The notes: generated by a model from the letters alone, not told the origin. DNA of 64,000 nucleotides from SABI01 sp963676605 (GCA_963676605.2 CAXXSP010000030.1:18852-82851); one strand, 5' to 3'; shown: positions 8,682 through 17,953, counted from the first letter of the stretch. Numbers and translations are program-made.

Positions 8682-9680
8682 TTATGATACGATGAAGCCT
8701 TCTTCATCCCACAGGTCATGATAATCTGCAGCACCTTCCCAGAGGAAGACCTGACCCTTGATCAGTCGGCATCCCTTGTCTATACCGTCGATCTCCTGTT
8801 TCTCCTCCTCCGTGAGGGGATCCTCCGTAACCGCCTTCAGGTTGCTGAGGATATTCCTCTCCTTCGTGCTGAGAGGAATGGGCACATGGTTATTCGCCGC
8901 AGCCCATTTCAGACAGATGGATGCGGGGTGAACGCCGTGGGTTTCGGCGATTCTCACAATGACAGGGTCTTCCATATCGACCGTATCCTCGGAGGTCTTG
9001 TCACGCTCGGGACGGTTCGGGGAACCCAGGGGAGAATAGCCTATGACGGCTATATCATGGTGTTGGCAGTACTCGAACAGCTCTCTCTGCTGGAAGTGTG
9101 GATGGAGTTCCATCTCATTCACAGCAGGTCTGATACGTGCATCTTTGAGGAGCAGCTCAAGCTTCGGGCGGGTCATGTTGCTCGTTCCGATATGGCGTGC
9201 CTGTCCTGCATCGGCAAACTCCTCGAGCACTCTCCAGGTTTCCATGAATTTCTCGTGCTGATAGGGAGTCGCGTCCGCTGCCCTGCTCTCTACTGAGGCA
9301 TGAGGGGGATGATGATTCCTGAAAGGCCAGTGGATCAGATAGAGGTCAAGGTAATCAAGTCTCAGGTCCTCAAGGCTTTTCCTGAAGGAAGCTCGTGCCT
9401 TTTCGGGTTCGTGGGAGTCGTTCCACAGCTTTCCGGTGATCCATACCTCCTCCCGTCTGATCTTTCCCTTCGAGAAGACCTCTTCGAAAACCTTACCGAG
9501 ATATGCTTCATTTCCATAGACGCTTGCACAGTCTATATGACGGTAGCCTGCTTCGAGGGCGAATCTGACCGACTCGGCGACCTTTTCAGGTGATATATGG
9601 TCTGATCCAAAGGTGCCGAGACCTATTGCCGGAATCGCAGCTCCGGTAGCCGGTATTGTGATGGTTGGGTATTGTTTCAT
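8682..9680 (-). CDS. Aldo/keto reductase
   Basis: NAD(P)H-dependent reductase with the TIM-barrel AKR fold. The catalytic tetrad is visible: D and Y in YRHIDCASVYGNE, K in WITGKLWND, and H in LYLIHWPFR. The signature IGTSNMTRPKLE and cofactor-binding PIPLSTKERNI are present. Length (332 residues) fits. It is the first gene of a two-gene minus-strand unit with the zinc dehydrogenase, and faces the XylR-like regulator across a 115-base intergenic region. The regulator type suggests an aldose or pentose, for example an aldose-to-alditol reduction followed by alditol-to-ketose oxidation by the neighbour; this is inference. Confidence 0.9.
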   Translation of the reverse strand: MKQYPTITIPATGAAIPAIGLGTFGSDHISPEKVAESVRFALEAGYRHIDCASVYGNEAYLGKVFEEVFSKGKIRREEVWITGKLWNDSHEPEKARASFRKSLEDLRLDYLDLYLIHWPFRNHHPPHASVESRAADATPYQHEKFMETWRVLEEFADAGQARHIGTSNMTRPKLELLLKDARIRPAVNEMELHPHFQQRELFEYCQHHDIAVIGYSPLGSPNRPERDKTSEDTVDMEDPVIVRIAETHGVHPASICLKWAAANNHVPIPLSTKERNILSNLKAVTEDPLTEEEKQEIDGIDKGCRLIKGQVFLWEGAADYHDLWDEEGFIVS

Positions 9681-9731
9681 TTCATACTCCTCTTCCTGTT
9701 AGAATCATAGCAGAGTTGAGAGAGATTACAA

Positions 9732-9777
9732 TTCGTAAAAAACGATAAATATATCTTGTTTTGCGAAAAAAGATGAA
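9732..9777. promoter_or_regulatory. Direct repeats in the divergent regulatory region
   Basis: TTCGTAAAAAACGATAA (9732-9748) and TTGCGAAAAAAGATGAA (9761-9777) are similar same-orientation sequences 29 bases apart, about three helical turns. Tandem half-sites of this kind are typical of AraC/XylR-family binding. They lie between the aldo-keto reductase gene and the XylR-like gene, so either or both could be controlled. Confidence 0.45.
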
Positions 9778-9795
9778 GTAGCATTTCACTCAGCT

Positions 9796-10926
9796 ATGTT
9801 TACTATCGGAGTATCATTACAGTTTCAGGATACCTATGACCAGGAGGTTGCCAGAGGGCTTATTGAATGGGCGAGAGAGAAGCCCCAATGGCGTCTTACC
9901 GGACCGATCGGGGGAATGATGGAACTGCGTCCCGGACGCAAGCAGGCTCTTGATGCCCTGGTCGTCAGGATTGAACACGCGAGTGATATCAGGAAATACG
10001 AGAATCTCGGTATCCCGGTCATTGATGTGGCCGGGGCGTATCCTCACTCCGACTTCTACCGTGTTCAGAATGATGACAGGCAGACAGGCCGTCTGGCAGG
10101 GGAGCTGATCCGAGATCTCGGTGCGCTCTCATTCGCCTATCTTGGAGTGAGCGGAACGCTGTGGTCTACAGAACGGCTGAAAGGGTTCGAAGAGGCGCTC
10201 TCCTCCCGCCTCTCTGTCGATCATATCTTCACACGGACGCTCTCGTTCTATAAAAACCCCGGGTACAGTAAAACACTTGACCGATTTCTTTCCTCGCTTC
10301 AGGTCCCCACCGCGTTTTTCTGCTGCAATGATATCGCGGCAGTGAAGGTGACGAACCATCTTCTTTCTTCCGGTATCGAAATTCCACGCCAGGCAAGTGT
10401 GGTAAGTGTCGACAATGATGCACTGCTCTGTGCTTTGGCTCATCCGTCTCTGACCTCCATTGCTCTCGAATGCAGGAGTATCGGATATAGAATCGGAGAG
10501 CTGGTTTCATCCCTTATCGATGGTGCTGAGCTGTCGCGCGCTCCTGTGCTCATACCGCCCTCCGGGGTGATAGAGAGAGAAAGCACCCAGCTGATGCTCT
10601 CCCATGACCCAACCGTGATGAAGGCGCTCGTGTACATCCGGAATCATGCTCACCTGGGGATCGGTGTTGAAGATGTCGCCGCCTTCAGCAGTACATCTAG
10701 ACGAAACCTGGAATTGAAATGGAAAAAGGTGAGAGACCGCAGTATTCACGAGGAGATCATCAATGTGCGACTCCAGAGAGCTAAGCGGCTGCTCAGGGAA
10801 ACTACGGGGACTGTAGAGACTGTTTCGAGCGAGTGCGGGTTCCGTACCACACAACGTCTGTATGCCCTTTTCAGGGAAAAGTTCGGCTGTACTCCGGGAG
10901 AATGGAGAGCGATGAGTACGATCTGA
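9796..10926 (+). CDS. XylR-type transcriptional regulator (LacI-like sensor plus AraC DNA-binding domain)
   Basis: Sugar-responsive activator. Residues 1 to about 270 form a periplasmic-binding-like sensor (VVRIEHASDIRKYENLGIPV, QTGRLAGELI, FFCCNDIAAVKVTNHLL, SIALECRSIGYRIGELVSSL). The last 100 residues are an AraC-family double helix-turn-helix (VYIRNHAHLGIGVEDVAA, then VSSECGFRTTQRLYALFREK and GCTPGEWRAM). The order and size (376 residues) match E. coli XylR. No clear ribosome site precedes ATG 9796. It is divergent from the aldo-keto reductase/dehydrogenase pair, its likely target. Confidence 0.88.
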   Translation: MFTIGVSLQFQDTYDQEVARGLIEWAREKPQWRLTGPIGGMMELRPGRKQALDALVVRIEHASDIRKYENLGIPVIDVAGAYPHSDFYRVQNDDRQTGRLAGELIRDLGALSFAYLGVSGTLWSTERLKGFEEALSSRLSVDHIFTRTLSFYKNPGYSKTLDRFLSSLQVPTAFFCCNDIAAVKVTNHLLSSGIEIPRQASVVSVDNDALLCALAHPSLTSIALECRSIGYRIGELVSSLIDGAELSRAPVLIPPSGVIERESTQLMLSHDPTVMKALVYIRNHAHLGIGVEDVAAFSSTSRRNLELKWKKVRDRSIHEEIINVRLQRAKRLLRETTGTVETVSSECGFRTTQRLYALFREKFGCTPGEWRAMSTI

Positions 10927-11016
10927 ATATCGGGAGTGATTTCATGGACATTTCCCCCTTTACCCGATATAGTGTGGGAAGATAATTACCTCACCATGCA
11001 AGGAGCCTGTGAAGAG

Positions 11017-12204
11017 ATGGAACATACACTCAGTTACGTGCTTGTTACGCCGTACACGATTGCAAAGAGCAGAACAGGAGGGGTGCTCGCGCGCCTTCTT
11101 TCCCGTTCGGATGTGGAGCTTGTCGGAGCTCAGATGATAGCGCCTGACGAGAAATTCGTGACCGACTATGCGAAGGTCATCCGAAAGCTTGACGATGGTG
11201 ACCAGAAGAAGACAAACGAACTTCTCGCTTCCTACGTGGAAAAGAACCTCGTTCCTTCCCAGGGAAGACGGCACCGTTCTCTCCTTCTTATTTTCCGGGG
11301 TGAAGATGCCTGCCGGAAGCTGAGTGAGATCTGCGGACCGATCATTCCCGAGAGAAAGAATCTTGATCTGCTCACGGGAGAGAATATCAGGGATACCTAT
11401 GCTGACCTCATCACCTCTGTCGAGGATCCTGAGACCGTCACCTACTTCGAGCCTGCAGTTCTCACTCCCCGGCTTCAGTCCACAGCGGATGCACATCTCT
11501 CCCTCTTTGCCTCATGGCTGCCGAGTGAGGCGAATATTGTCGAGAATATGACCTATCCTCATCCCGACCTTGTTCAGCGCTCACTGGTTATTATCAAGCC
11601 CGACAACTGGCGGTACGCTTCAAGCAAGCCGGGGACGATCATCGATATGTTCAGCAGGACAGGACTCAGAGTCGTCGGTGTGAAAGTTCACCGTATGAGC
11701 GTTGCTGAAGCTCTCGACTTCTACGGGCAGGTGAAGCAGATTCTCAAGGAGAAACTTTCACCCGTCTTTGCCCGCAAGGCAAAGGAACATCTTGAGAATG
11801 CCTTTAACATGACCCTCTCTGAGGATGTGGAAAAGGCACTTGTTGACTCAGTAGGTACCGAATACGCCATCGATCAATTCGAACAGATCGTCGAGTTCAT
11901 GAGCGGAGTGAAACCTTCACAGTGCCCTCTCGAAGAACTGAACCATCCCGGCAGCGTAAAGTGCATGATCCTCATCTACGAAGGAGAGAATGCCATTCAG
12001 AAGATCAGGGACGTACTCGGACCGACAGATCCTCTCAAGGCTCCGGGCGGAACGATCCGTCGTGAGTTCGGAAGCAATGTCATGGTGAACACTGCGCATG
12101 CATCAGACTCACCCGAGTCTGCTTCACGTGAGATGAGAGTTGTCAGAATTCATGATAACAGGTGTTCAGATATCATAAAATCGTATCTGCTGATGGCAGA
12201 ATAA
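11017..12204 (+). CDS. Tandem nucleoside-diphosphate-kinase-like protein (copy 1)
   Basis: A 395-residue protein made of two NDK-like domains. Domain one (about 1-170) keeps the opening strand and helix (VLVTPYTIAKSRTGGVLARL) but has TPY in place of the KPD ATP-site Lys and no catalytic His motif. Domain two (about 185-395) has IIKPDNW, GPTDPLKAPGGTIRREFGSN and NTAHASDSPESA, which matches the NDK active-site pattern with its phospho-accepting His. About 60 residues are inserted in domain two before EQIVEFMSG. ATG 11017 is chosen because AAGGAG lies upstream and it aligns with the start of the second copy at 20101. Whether it phosphorylates nucleotides is unknown. Confidence 0.75.
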   Translation: MEHTLSYVLVTPYTIAKSRTGGVLARLLSRSDVELVGAQMIAPDEKFVTDYAKVIRKLDDGDQKKTNELLASYVEKNLVPSQGRRHRSLLLIFRGEDACRKLSEICGPIIPERKNLDLLTGENIRDTYADLITSVEDPETVTYFEPAVLTPRLQSTADAHLSLFASWLPSEANIVENMTYPHPDLVQRSLVIIKPDNWRYASSKPGTIIDMFSRTGLRVVGVKVHRMSVAEALDFYGQVKQILKEKLSPVFARKAKEHLENAFNMTLSEDVEKALVDSVGTEYAIDQFEQIVEFMSGVKPSQCPLEELNHPGSVKCMILIYEGENAIQKIRDVLGPTDPLKAPGGTIRREFGSNVMVNTAHASDSPESASREMRVVRIHDNRCSDIIKSYLLMAE

Positions 12205-12223
12205 GAGACAGGGAGGGGCTGGT

Positions 12224-13240
12224 ATGATCACGAAGGAAGTATTCGGAAAGACGAAAGACGGAAAAAGTGTAGAGCTTTATACTCTTCACAGCGGAGTATA
12301 CAGTGCCGCTGTCAGTACCTACGGAGGTGCTCTCGTCGCCTTCAATGGTCCCGATAGAAACGGAACCGTCTCAAACATCCTCCTCTCCTATGGAACGCTT
12401 GCGGAGTATGAAGAGTCAAACACCTACTTCGGTTTCACCGTAGGCCGTTTTGCAAACAGAATCGCCGGAGGACAGTTCACCATTGACGGAACCGATTACA
12501 CACTCGATAAGAATGACGGAGGAAAACATACTCTCCACAGCGGTTTCAACGGCTTCAACATCAAAGTCTTCTCCGCTACGATAGATGAGAGCTCCCTCGT
12601 TCTCACTCTCAACAGTCCTGACGGAGATTCCGGGTTCCCGGGGAATGTCGCTGTCCGTGTCATCTTCTCTCTCTCAAGTGAAGGAGAGCTGAAAATCGAC
12701 TATCTCGCGACCAGCGACAGGAAGACTCCGCTCAACCTGACGAATCACGCGTATTTCAATCTGACCGGCTCCGGTGATATCCTCGGTCATACCTTGAATC
12801 TTGACTGTGACAGATACCTTGACGTGGATGACGAACTCATTCCCACGGGGAAGGTGCTGAAATGTGCAGGAACCCCGTTTGATTTCACCTCTCCCAAGAA
12901 AATCGGAGAAGAGATCAGTGCGGCTGGCGGCTATGATCACTGTATGATACGCTCAGGGGAGGATGATAGTTCAAAGCCTGTAGCTACGGTCACGGATCCT
13001 GTTTCCGGCAGGAAACTCGAAACCTTCACGACCCTCGAAGCTCTCCAGTTCTACAGCGGGAATTTTCTCGATGGAACAGCCATATCCCCGGAAGGGAAGG
13101 GATATGAGAAACATACCGGCTTCTGCCTGGAAACCCAGCATTATCCTGACAGCGTGAATCATCCGGAGTTTCCCTCTCCCTTCTATGATGAGAACAGACC
13201 CTTCAGCCACACGACTATCTACAAACTCTCTCTCGTGTAA
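12224..13240 (+). CDS. galM: Aldose 1-epimerase (galactose mutarotase)
   Basis: Interconverts the alpha and beta anomers of aldohexoses, feeding the Leloir pathway; galE lies 48 kb away in this window. Substrate-binding and catalytic residues are visible: GGKHTLHSGF, the catalytic His in TNHAYFNLTG, and the catalytic Glu in FCLETQHYPDSVNHPEFP. Length (338 residues) is normal and there is no signal peptide. The ATG 12224 has GGGAGGGG upstream. It follows the tandem-NDK gene by 19 bases, so they are probably cotranscribed, and ends before a small unassigned gene and a terminator. Confidence 0.93.
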   Translation: MITKEVFGKTKDGKSVELYTLHSGVYSAAVSTYGGALVAFNGPDRNGTVSNILLSYGTLAEYEESNTYFGFTVGRFANRIAGGQFTIDGTDYTLDKNDGGKHTLHSGFNGFNIKVFSATIDESSLVLTLNSPDGDSGFPGNVAVRVIFSLSSEGELKIDYLATSDRKTPLNLTNHAYFNLTGSGDILGHTLNLDCDRYLDVDDELIPTGKVLKCAGTPFDFTSPKKIGEEISAAGGYDHCMIRSGEDDSSKPVATVTDPVSGRKLETFTTLEALQFYSGNFLDGTAISPEGKGYEKHTGFCLETQHYPDSVNHPEFPSPFYDENRPFSHTTIYKLSLV

Positions 13241-13347
13241 CTTGAGTAAAATTATATAAATTAAAGAATTGTTTATTTTTATTGAAAAGATTGTAACGAA
13301 AATATCATCCGGTGGTTTCCTGTTGTAGAAAACGACAGGAGATACCG

Positions 13348-13497
13348 ATGGCAAGAATCTACACCTTATTTCATTCCATGCTTCTCACAGCAGAACCCGC
13401 ATCTTTCAGGATTGGAAGTTATATCGTGTCGAATCTTCCGCTTCTTGCCCTCCTCCTTCTCGTTCATGGCAGGATCGCAGAGAAAATGATCCGCTGA
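13348..13497 (+). CDS. Possible small membrane protein (49 residues)
   Basis: The 49-residue frame opens MARIYTLFHSMLL and contains one hydrophobic stretch (LPLLALLLLVHG). AGGAG (13337-13341) is well spaced from ATG 13348, and an intrinsic terminator follows at 13516-13550. Against it, the hydrophobic stretch is antisense to a Lys/Glu-rich frame on the other strand (13366-13500) that is an equally good small protein. No family is recognised. The 107 bases between galM and this start are AT-rich and hold nothing else that I recognise. Confidence 0.3.
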   Translation: MARIYTLFHSMLLTAEPASFRIGSYIVSNLPLLALLLLVHGRIAEKMIR

Positions 13498-13500
13498 CAT
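13366..13500 (-). CDS. Alternative small Cys-containing protein on the opposite strand (44 residues)
   Basis: A 44-residue frame reading MSADHFLCDPAMNEKEEGKK and ending PERCGFCCEKHGMK, with a compact Cys/His cluster that could bind zinc. Codon choice looks native, but the only ribosome-site candidate (AAGG) touches the start codon and the minus-strand terminator hairpin lies just upstream. Only one of this and the plus-strand frame is likely to be real. Confidence 0.25.
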   Translation of the reverse strand: MSADHFLCDPAMNEKEEGKKRKIRHDITSNPERCGFCCEKHGMK

Positions 13501-13515
13501 CCTTGTGTTGTTGGA

Positions 13516-13553
13516 AAAAGACCCGCAGCTTCGGTTGTGGGCTTTCTTTTTCC
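13516..13553 (+). terminator. Intrinsic terminator downstream of galM, possibly bidirectional
   Basis: CCCGCAGC and GTTGTGGG pair (two G.T wobbles) around a TTCG tetraloop, followed by CTTTCTTTTT. The opposite strand also gives a stem followed by TTTTT. Confidence 0.75.
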
Positions 13554-13598
13554 CCCAATATCTTACAACGAAGCCTGTCTCAGCTGAGCGTCGTTTGA

Positions 13599-13627
13599 TT
13601 GACCTTTTATCTTTGAAATACTATGCT
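13599..13627 (+). promoter_or_regulatory. Transketolase promoter
   Basis: TTGACC (13599-13604), a 17-base spacer and TATGCT (13622-13627), followed by a short leader with a GGAG ribosome site before ATG 13659. Confidence 0.5.
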
Positions 13628-13658
13628 TTACGCAATAAAAACAATTTGGAGATAGATC

Positions 13659-15653
13659 ATGAAAAACAGAACGTTAGCAAACGCAGTAAGGATACTGAGC
13701 ATGGACGGAGTCCAGAAAGCGAACAGCGGACATCCGGGTGCTCCCATGGGAATGGCTGACATCGCAGAGGTCGTGTGGAGACGTGTGATGACCCATAATC
13801 CCTCGAACCCCTCCTGGGCAAACAGGGATAGATTTGTCCTCTCGAACGGACACGGCTCGATGCTCATCTACTCACTCCTCCACCTCACCGGCTATGATCT
13901 TCCGCTCGAAGAGCTCAAAAGATTCAGACAGCTTCATTCGAAGACCGCAGGACACCCCGAGTACGGTGTCACCCCGGGAGTGGAGACCACGACCGGCCCT
14001 CTCGGTCAGGGGATAGCGAATGCAGTGGGTATGGCTGTAGGTGAAAAGATTCTCGCCTCCCAGTTCAACAAAGAGGGACATGAGATCATCGACCATTATA
14101 CCTACACCTTCCTCGGTGATGGATGTATGATGGAAGGGATCAGCCACGAGGCAGCCTCCCTCGCAGGTACCTGGAAGCTCGGGAAGCTGATTGCACTGTA
14201 TGACGATAACGGAATCAGTATCGACGGAGAGGTTGAAGGCTGGTTCACGGATGATACAGCAGCCCGTTTTGAATCGTATGACTGGCATGTGATCAGGGAC
14301 GTGGACGGCCATGATGCTGAGGCAATCCTGAAAGCAGTGGAAGAAGCAAAGAAGGTGAGTGATAAACCCTCTCTCATCTGCTGCAAGACCACGATCGGAT
14401 TCGGTTCTCCGAACAAGCAGGGGAAGGAAGACTGTCATGGCGCACCTCTCGGTGCAGAAGAGATCGCTCTTGCCCGCAAAGAGCTCGGCTGGGAATTTGA
14501 TGAACCTTTCTATATTCCCGAAGAAATCTACCGGGAGTGGGACTGCCGGGTCAAAGGTAATGAAGCGGAAAGTTCCTGGAAAGCAGCTCTTGCATCCTAC
14601 AAAAAGGCATTCCCTGCTGAAGGCGCGGAGCTGGTAAGACGCCTGGCCGGTGAAACCGACGGTGAATGGGAGAAGGCTCTCGATGAGACGATCGCCACCT
14701 GGCAGAAGGAGGGAACTACGGTCGCCTCCCGTAAGGCTTCCCAGATGGTCCTTGACGTCATCACTCCATACCTGAACGAGTTTGTCGGAGGCTCTGCAGA
14801 CCTTGCTCCGAGTAACCTGACCTTTTCGAAGGGTTCAAAATCGATCACGAAAGATGATTTCTCCGGCAACTACCTCCATTACGGAGTTCGTGAATTCGCC
14901 ATGGGCGCTATCATGAACGGAATGGCCCTGCATGGCGGGTTCCTCCCGTACGGCGGAACCTTCCTGATCTTCATGGAATATGCGAAGAATGCGATCCGTA
15001 TGGCTTCCCTCATGGGACTCCACGTGGTCTATGTGTTCACCCACGACTCGATCGGTCTTGGAGAAGACGGTCCTACCCACCAGCCGGTTGAGCAGCCCAT
15101 GATGCTGAGAATAACCCCCAACATGACAAGCTGGCGACCCTGTGACGCAGTTGAGACTGCTGTTGCATGGAAGGAAGCTATCAAGAGAAACGATGGTCCG
15201 AGTGCACTCATCCTGAGCAGGCAGAACCTGGCCATGCAGGCTAAGAGTGCTACTCAGATAGCAGACGCAGCCAAGGGCGGCTATATCCTGAGTGACAGCG
15301 AAGGAACTCCCGACATCATCCTGATTGCTACAGGAAGTGAAGTCTCACTTGCACAGGGAGCGGCAGAGAAACTGAGAGCTGATAAAAAGGCTGTACGTGT
15401 GGTCTCCATGCCCTCTCCCGAAGTATTCGAGAAACAGAGTGAGGAGTACAGAGAGTCTGTTCTTCCTTCTTCTGTAACGAAGAGAGTCGCGGTCGAAGCG
15501 GCCCATGCTGATTACTGGTACAAGTATGTCGGACTGAGCGGCAAGATCATCGGAATGAGAAGTTTCGGTGAATCAGCTCCGGCCGGTGAACTGTTCGCCT
15601 ATTTCGGTATCACAGAAGAGGCTGTGGTTGAAGCCGCAACCTCACTCTTCTAA
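13659..15653 (+). CDS. tkt: Transketolase, full length
   Basis: Thiamine-diphosphate enzyme of the pentose phosphate pathway moving two-carbon ketol units between sugar phosphates. All three parts are present in 664 residues. The ThDP-binding domain has NSGHPGAPMGMA, TTGPLGQGIANAVGMA and GDGCMMEG followed by a metal-binding Asn (YDDNGIS). The pyrimidine domain has the catalytic Glu in GVREFAMGAIMNG and VFTHDSIGLGEDGPTHQPVE. A C-terminal domain follows. GGAG precedes ATG 13659. This is the housekeeping copy; a split transketolase sits in the TRAP cluster at 53997-55777. Confidence 0.97.
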   Translation: MKNRTLANAVRILSMDGVQKANSGHPGAPMGMADIAEVVWRRVMTHNPSNPSWANRDRFVLSNGHGSMLIYSLLHLTGYDLPLEELKRFRQLHSKTAGHPEYGVTPGVETTTGPLGQGIANAVGMAVGEKILASQFNKEGHEIIDHYTYTFLGDGCMMEGISHEAASLAGTWKLGKLIALYDDNGISIDGEVEGWFTDDTAARFESYDWHVIRDVDGHDAEAILKAVEEAKKVSDKPSLICCKTTIGFGSPNKQGKEDCHGAPLGAEEIALARKELGWEFDEPFYIPEEIYREWDCRVKGNEAESSWKAALASYKKAFPAEGAELVRRLAGETDGEWEKALDETIATWQKEGTTVASRKASQMVLDVITPYLNEFVGGSADLAPSNLTFSKGSKSITKDDFSGNYLHYGVREFAMGAIMNGMALHGGFLPYGGTFLIFMEYAKNAIRMASLMGLHVVYVFTHDSIGLGEDGPTHQPVEQPMMLRITPNMTSWRPCDAVETAVAWKEAIKRNDGPSALILSRQNLAMQAKSATQIADAAKGGYILSDSEGTPDIILIATGSEVSLAQGAAEKLRADKKAVRVVSMPSPEVFEKQSEEYRESVLPSSVTKRVAVEAAHADYWYKYVGLSGKIIGMRSFGESAPAGELFAYFGITEEAVVEAATSLF

Positions 15654-15714
15654 AGAACAGAGCATACAGGGCTGTCCCGATGGGGCAGCCCTTATCACTT
15701 ACAGGAGACGGACT

Positions 15715-16517
15715 ATGAAGATCGGCCTCGGCTGTCTGGATACAGTCTATAGCGATGTACAGGGGAATCTCGAAAAAGCCAGGAAGGCGATAGTTTCCGC
15801 TTCAGAGCATGCCTGCGATCTTCTTGTCTTCCCTGAAATGGCAATCACCGGGTACGGCCCGGCTTCTGTTCCCCTCGCTGAAAGCAATGATGTCGAGGGA
15901 ATTCTTTCAACGTACTCTCGGGAGTATCGACTGCCGCTGCTGTACGGACATGTACACAGAGAAGGTCACGCATGGTATAACTGTGCGGTTCTCACTGATG
16001 AGATGGGAGTTAAGCGGTATTCCTACAGGAAAATCCATCCCTTCACTCTTGCGGATGAGCAGGAATACATCAGTGCAGGAACCGTTCCCGGGATCGCAGA
16101 GTTTGACGAAATGCCTCTCGGTCTTACCGTCTGCTATGACCTGAGGTTCAGTGAGCTCTACCGGATGCTCTCCTTCCTCTCTCCACTTGTCGTCAATATC
16201 GCAGCATGGCCTCACAAGAGAGATGAGCAGTACAGACCGCTGCTCAAGGCCCGGGCGATAGAGTTCCAGTTCTTCTCCATCGGGGTGAACCAGGGAGGTC
16301 TCTCCCCAAGCGGGGAGGCCTACGGAGGGCATCCCCTACGTCTTCGGTCCCAGCGGTGAAGAGATACCAGACGGAAAAAATCGAGACACACCTCTATACG
16401 ACTGAGTTCGAGATCGATGAGGCATTCGAGGTGCATGAATCTTTCCCGGTCTCCTATGATGCGAATCTGCTGCTGTATAGGTCCTGGTATGCTCAGTTCA
16501 AGAGAAGCTCGGATTAG
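15715..16517 (+). pseudogene. Nitrilase-superfamily carbon-nitrogen hydrolase (omega-amidase-like), two frame breaks
   Basis: Predicted amidase of the C-N hydrolase family. The catalytic triad is complete in the first frame: Glu in VFPEMAITGYG, Lys in SYRKIHPF and Cys in GLTVCYDLRFSELYR, a pattern close to Nit2/omega-amidase. The frame from ATG 15715 stops at 16359. Homologous sequence continues in two other frames: IPYVFGPSGEEIPDG, then KIETHLYTTEFEID to the stop at 16517. Removing one G from GGG (16327-16329) and one A from A6 (16375-16380) restores an intact gene of about 266 residues. Insertion errors in homopolymers are the likely cause. It is 61 bases after tkt and converges on an EamA gene. 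Confidence 0.75.
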
Positions 16518-17386
16518 ACCCTGCTGCTTTTAAATGCCTGATATACGGAATTGATCGAGATAGCTGCGAATACGACAGCCCCGCCGAGCAGAACATCATG
16601 TGACGGGGCCTCTTTCAGGAATGCCCAGACATACAGGATCCCCAGTACCGTCTCACTTGAGTTCATCAGAGCAGCTTCCGGTGCGTGGATATATTTCACG
16701 CCGGTAGATATCATCATCTGAGCGAAGGGGAGTACCAGAGCTCCGAGTATGATAAGGGGAAGAAGGGAGCTGAAAGGGATTGAAACCTTCCCGGCTGTCG
16801 CGACAGCTGCAATGAGAGAACCTGTCATTCCACCAATGATCACAATCGGCATCCGGGGAACCTTCTCATGCTGCCTCAGGTACGCGAGATTGCTGCCCAG
16901 AAAGAGGGGGGTGAACAGAGCAAAGACAAGACCGACCGGATCGAGGTCACCGAAACCGTTCCTGTAAATGAACCAGATGCCTCCGATCGCGAAGAAGGCG
17001 GCAATGATAGTGCTCTTCTGTATGCCCTCTCCGTAGAAGGTACGGCTGAAAGCTGAAGCAAAAAGGGGTGCAAGCGAGATCAGGACCAGAGTGTTCGCCA
17101 CACCTGCGATTTGAATCCCGAGGGTAAACCCTGCTCCGCTGAGCCCCCACATGATACCGCTCAGCACCATCGGTCTACCTCCCTCACGGAGTATCAGGAG
17201 GCTGTTCTTTCTACGCAAGGCGAAGAAGAGTATGCTCATCGAAATCATCGTGAACAGAGCACGGTAGAATACTGCAATGAACCCGCTCGTTCCCGAGAGT
17301 CTGATCAGCAGTGCGTCGAAGCTCAGCACTGCTACGCCTGTGAAGGCAATGAGGAGACCTTTGATATACTGTGTTCTCTGGGACAT
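16514..17386 (-). CDS. EamA/DMT-family transporter
   Basis: Integral membrane protein of the drug/metabolite transporter superfamily, 290 residues with about ten predicted helices arranged as two EamA repeats (helices start at GLLIAFTGVAVLSFDALLIR and GLVFALFTPLFLGSNLAYL). Such proteins export or import small metabolites, and the substrate cannot be inferred. It is adjacent to the minus-strand ThpR gene (33 bases upstream) and may be cotranscribed. Its stop overlaps the end of the nitrilase gene by four bases. Confidence 0.85.
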   Translation of the reverse strand: MSQRTQYIKGLLIAFTGVAVLSFDALLIRLSGTSGFIAVFYRALFTMISMSILFFALRRKNSLLILREGGRPMVLSGIMWGLSGAGFTLGIQIAGVANTLVLISLAPLFASAFSRTFYGEGIQKSTIIAAFFAIGGIWFIYRNGFGDLDPVGLVFALFTPLFLGSNLAYLRQHEKVPRMPIVIIGGMTGSLIAAVATAGKVSIPFSSLLPLIILGALVLPFAQMMISTGVKYIHAPEAALMNSSETVLGILYVWAFLKEAPSHDVLLGGAVVFAAISINSVYQAFKSSRV

Positions 17387-17419
17387 GTGTCTACGGTACA
17401 GGATTTCTTCTCCCTCTGC

Positions 17420-17953
17420 CTAGAGGGAGAAGGTGTTCTTCGCAAGGAGTGTGTGGTTCGCTCCCTGCCGGCTCAGTGTCGAGCTGAACAGGGAGAGACT
17501 GAGAGCGGGAGCAGGGGAGGGAAGTGTCATACTCGATGTACATCTCTCTCTATCGAATCCTCTCACTCCGCGGGCCACTGTGATATGAAATCTGGCCGGG
17601 CGCGTGTCATGATGGATTCCGAGGTTTTTAAGCCCCTTCCTCACCATATCGCAGAGAGCTCTCAGTTCCTGTGATCCTTCCACGGAGAGGTAGATAAGCT
17701 TATCGCTTCTCGCATGCATCGAACGAAGGGAAATGCAGGTGAGGAGAGGTGGAGAGAAGCGCAGGGCTTCGAGCCATCTGATACATTCCTCTTCCTTCTC
17801 GCCGGGAAAGTCTTCCATAAACGCCAGCGTGAGATGAAGCTGATCCGTTTTCGTGATACGGCTTGTTCGCGAGGTTGTACGTATACTGTTCTGCACCTCC
17901 TGAATCTGCCATTTCAGATCATCAGGAAGGGTGAGTGCGATGAAGGAGCGCAT
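17420..17953 (-). CDS. thpR: RNA 2',3'-cyclic phosphodiesterase (LigT/ThpR)
   Basis: 2H phosphoesterase that opens 2',3'-cyclic phosphates on RNA ends. Both HxTx motifs are present: LHLTLAF near residue 40 and FHITVAR near residue 122. The N-terminus MRSFIALTLPDDLK is typical of the family, and 177 residues is the expected size. The start codon directly abuts the stop of the DsrE gene upstream, so the two are translationally linked. Confidence 0.9.
   Translation of the reverse strand: MRSFIALTLPDDLKWQIQEVQNSIRTTSRTSRITKTDQLHLTLAFMEDFPGEKEEECIRWLEALRFSPPLLTCISLRSMHARSDKLIYLSVEGSQELRALCDMVRKGLKNLGIHHDTRPARFHITVARGVRGFDRERCTSSMTLPSPAPALSLSLFSSTLSRQGANHTLLAKNTFSL

Noticed and set aside
16327..16517. 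Programmed frameshifting in the nitrilase gene
   Set aside because: Two shifts in 60 bases at plain homopolymers without a slippery heptamer or downstream pseudoknot; sequence error is simpler.
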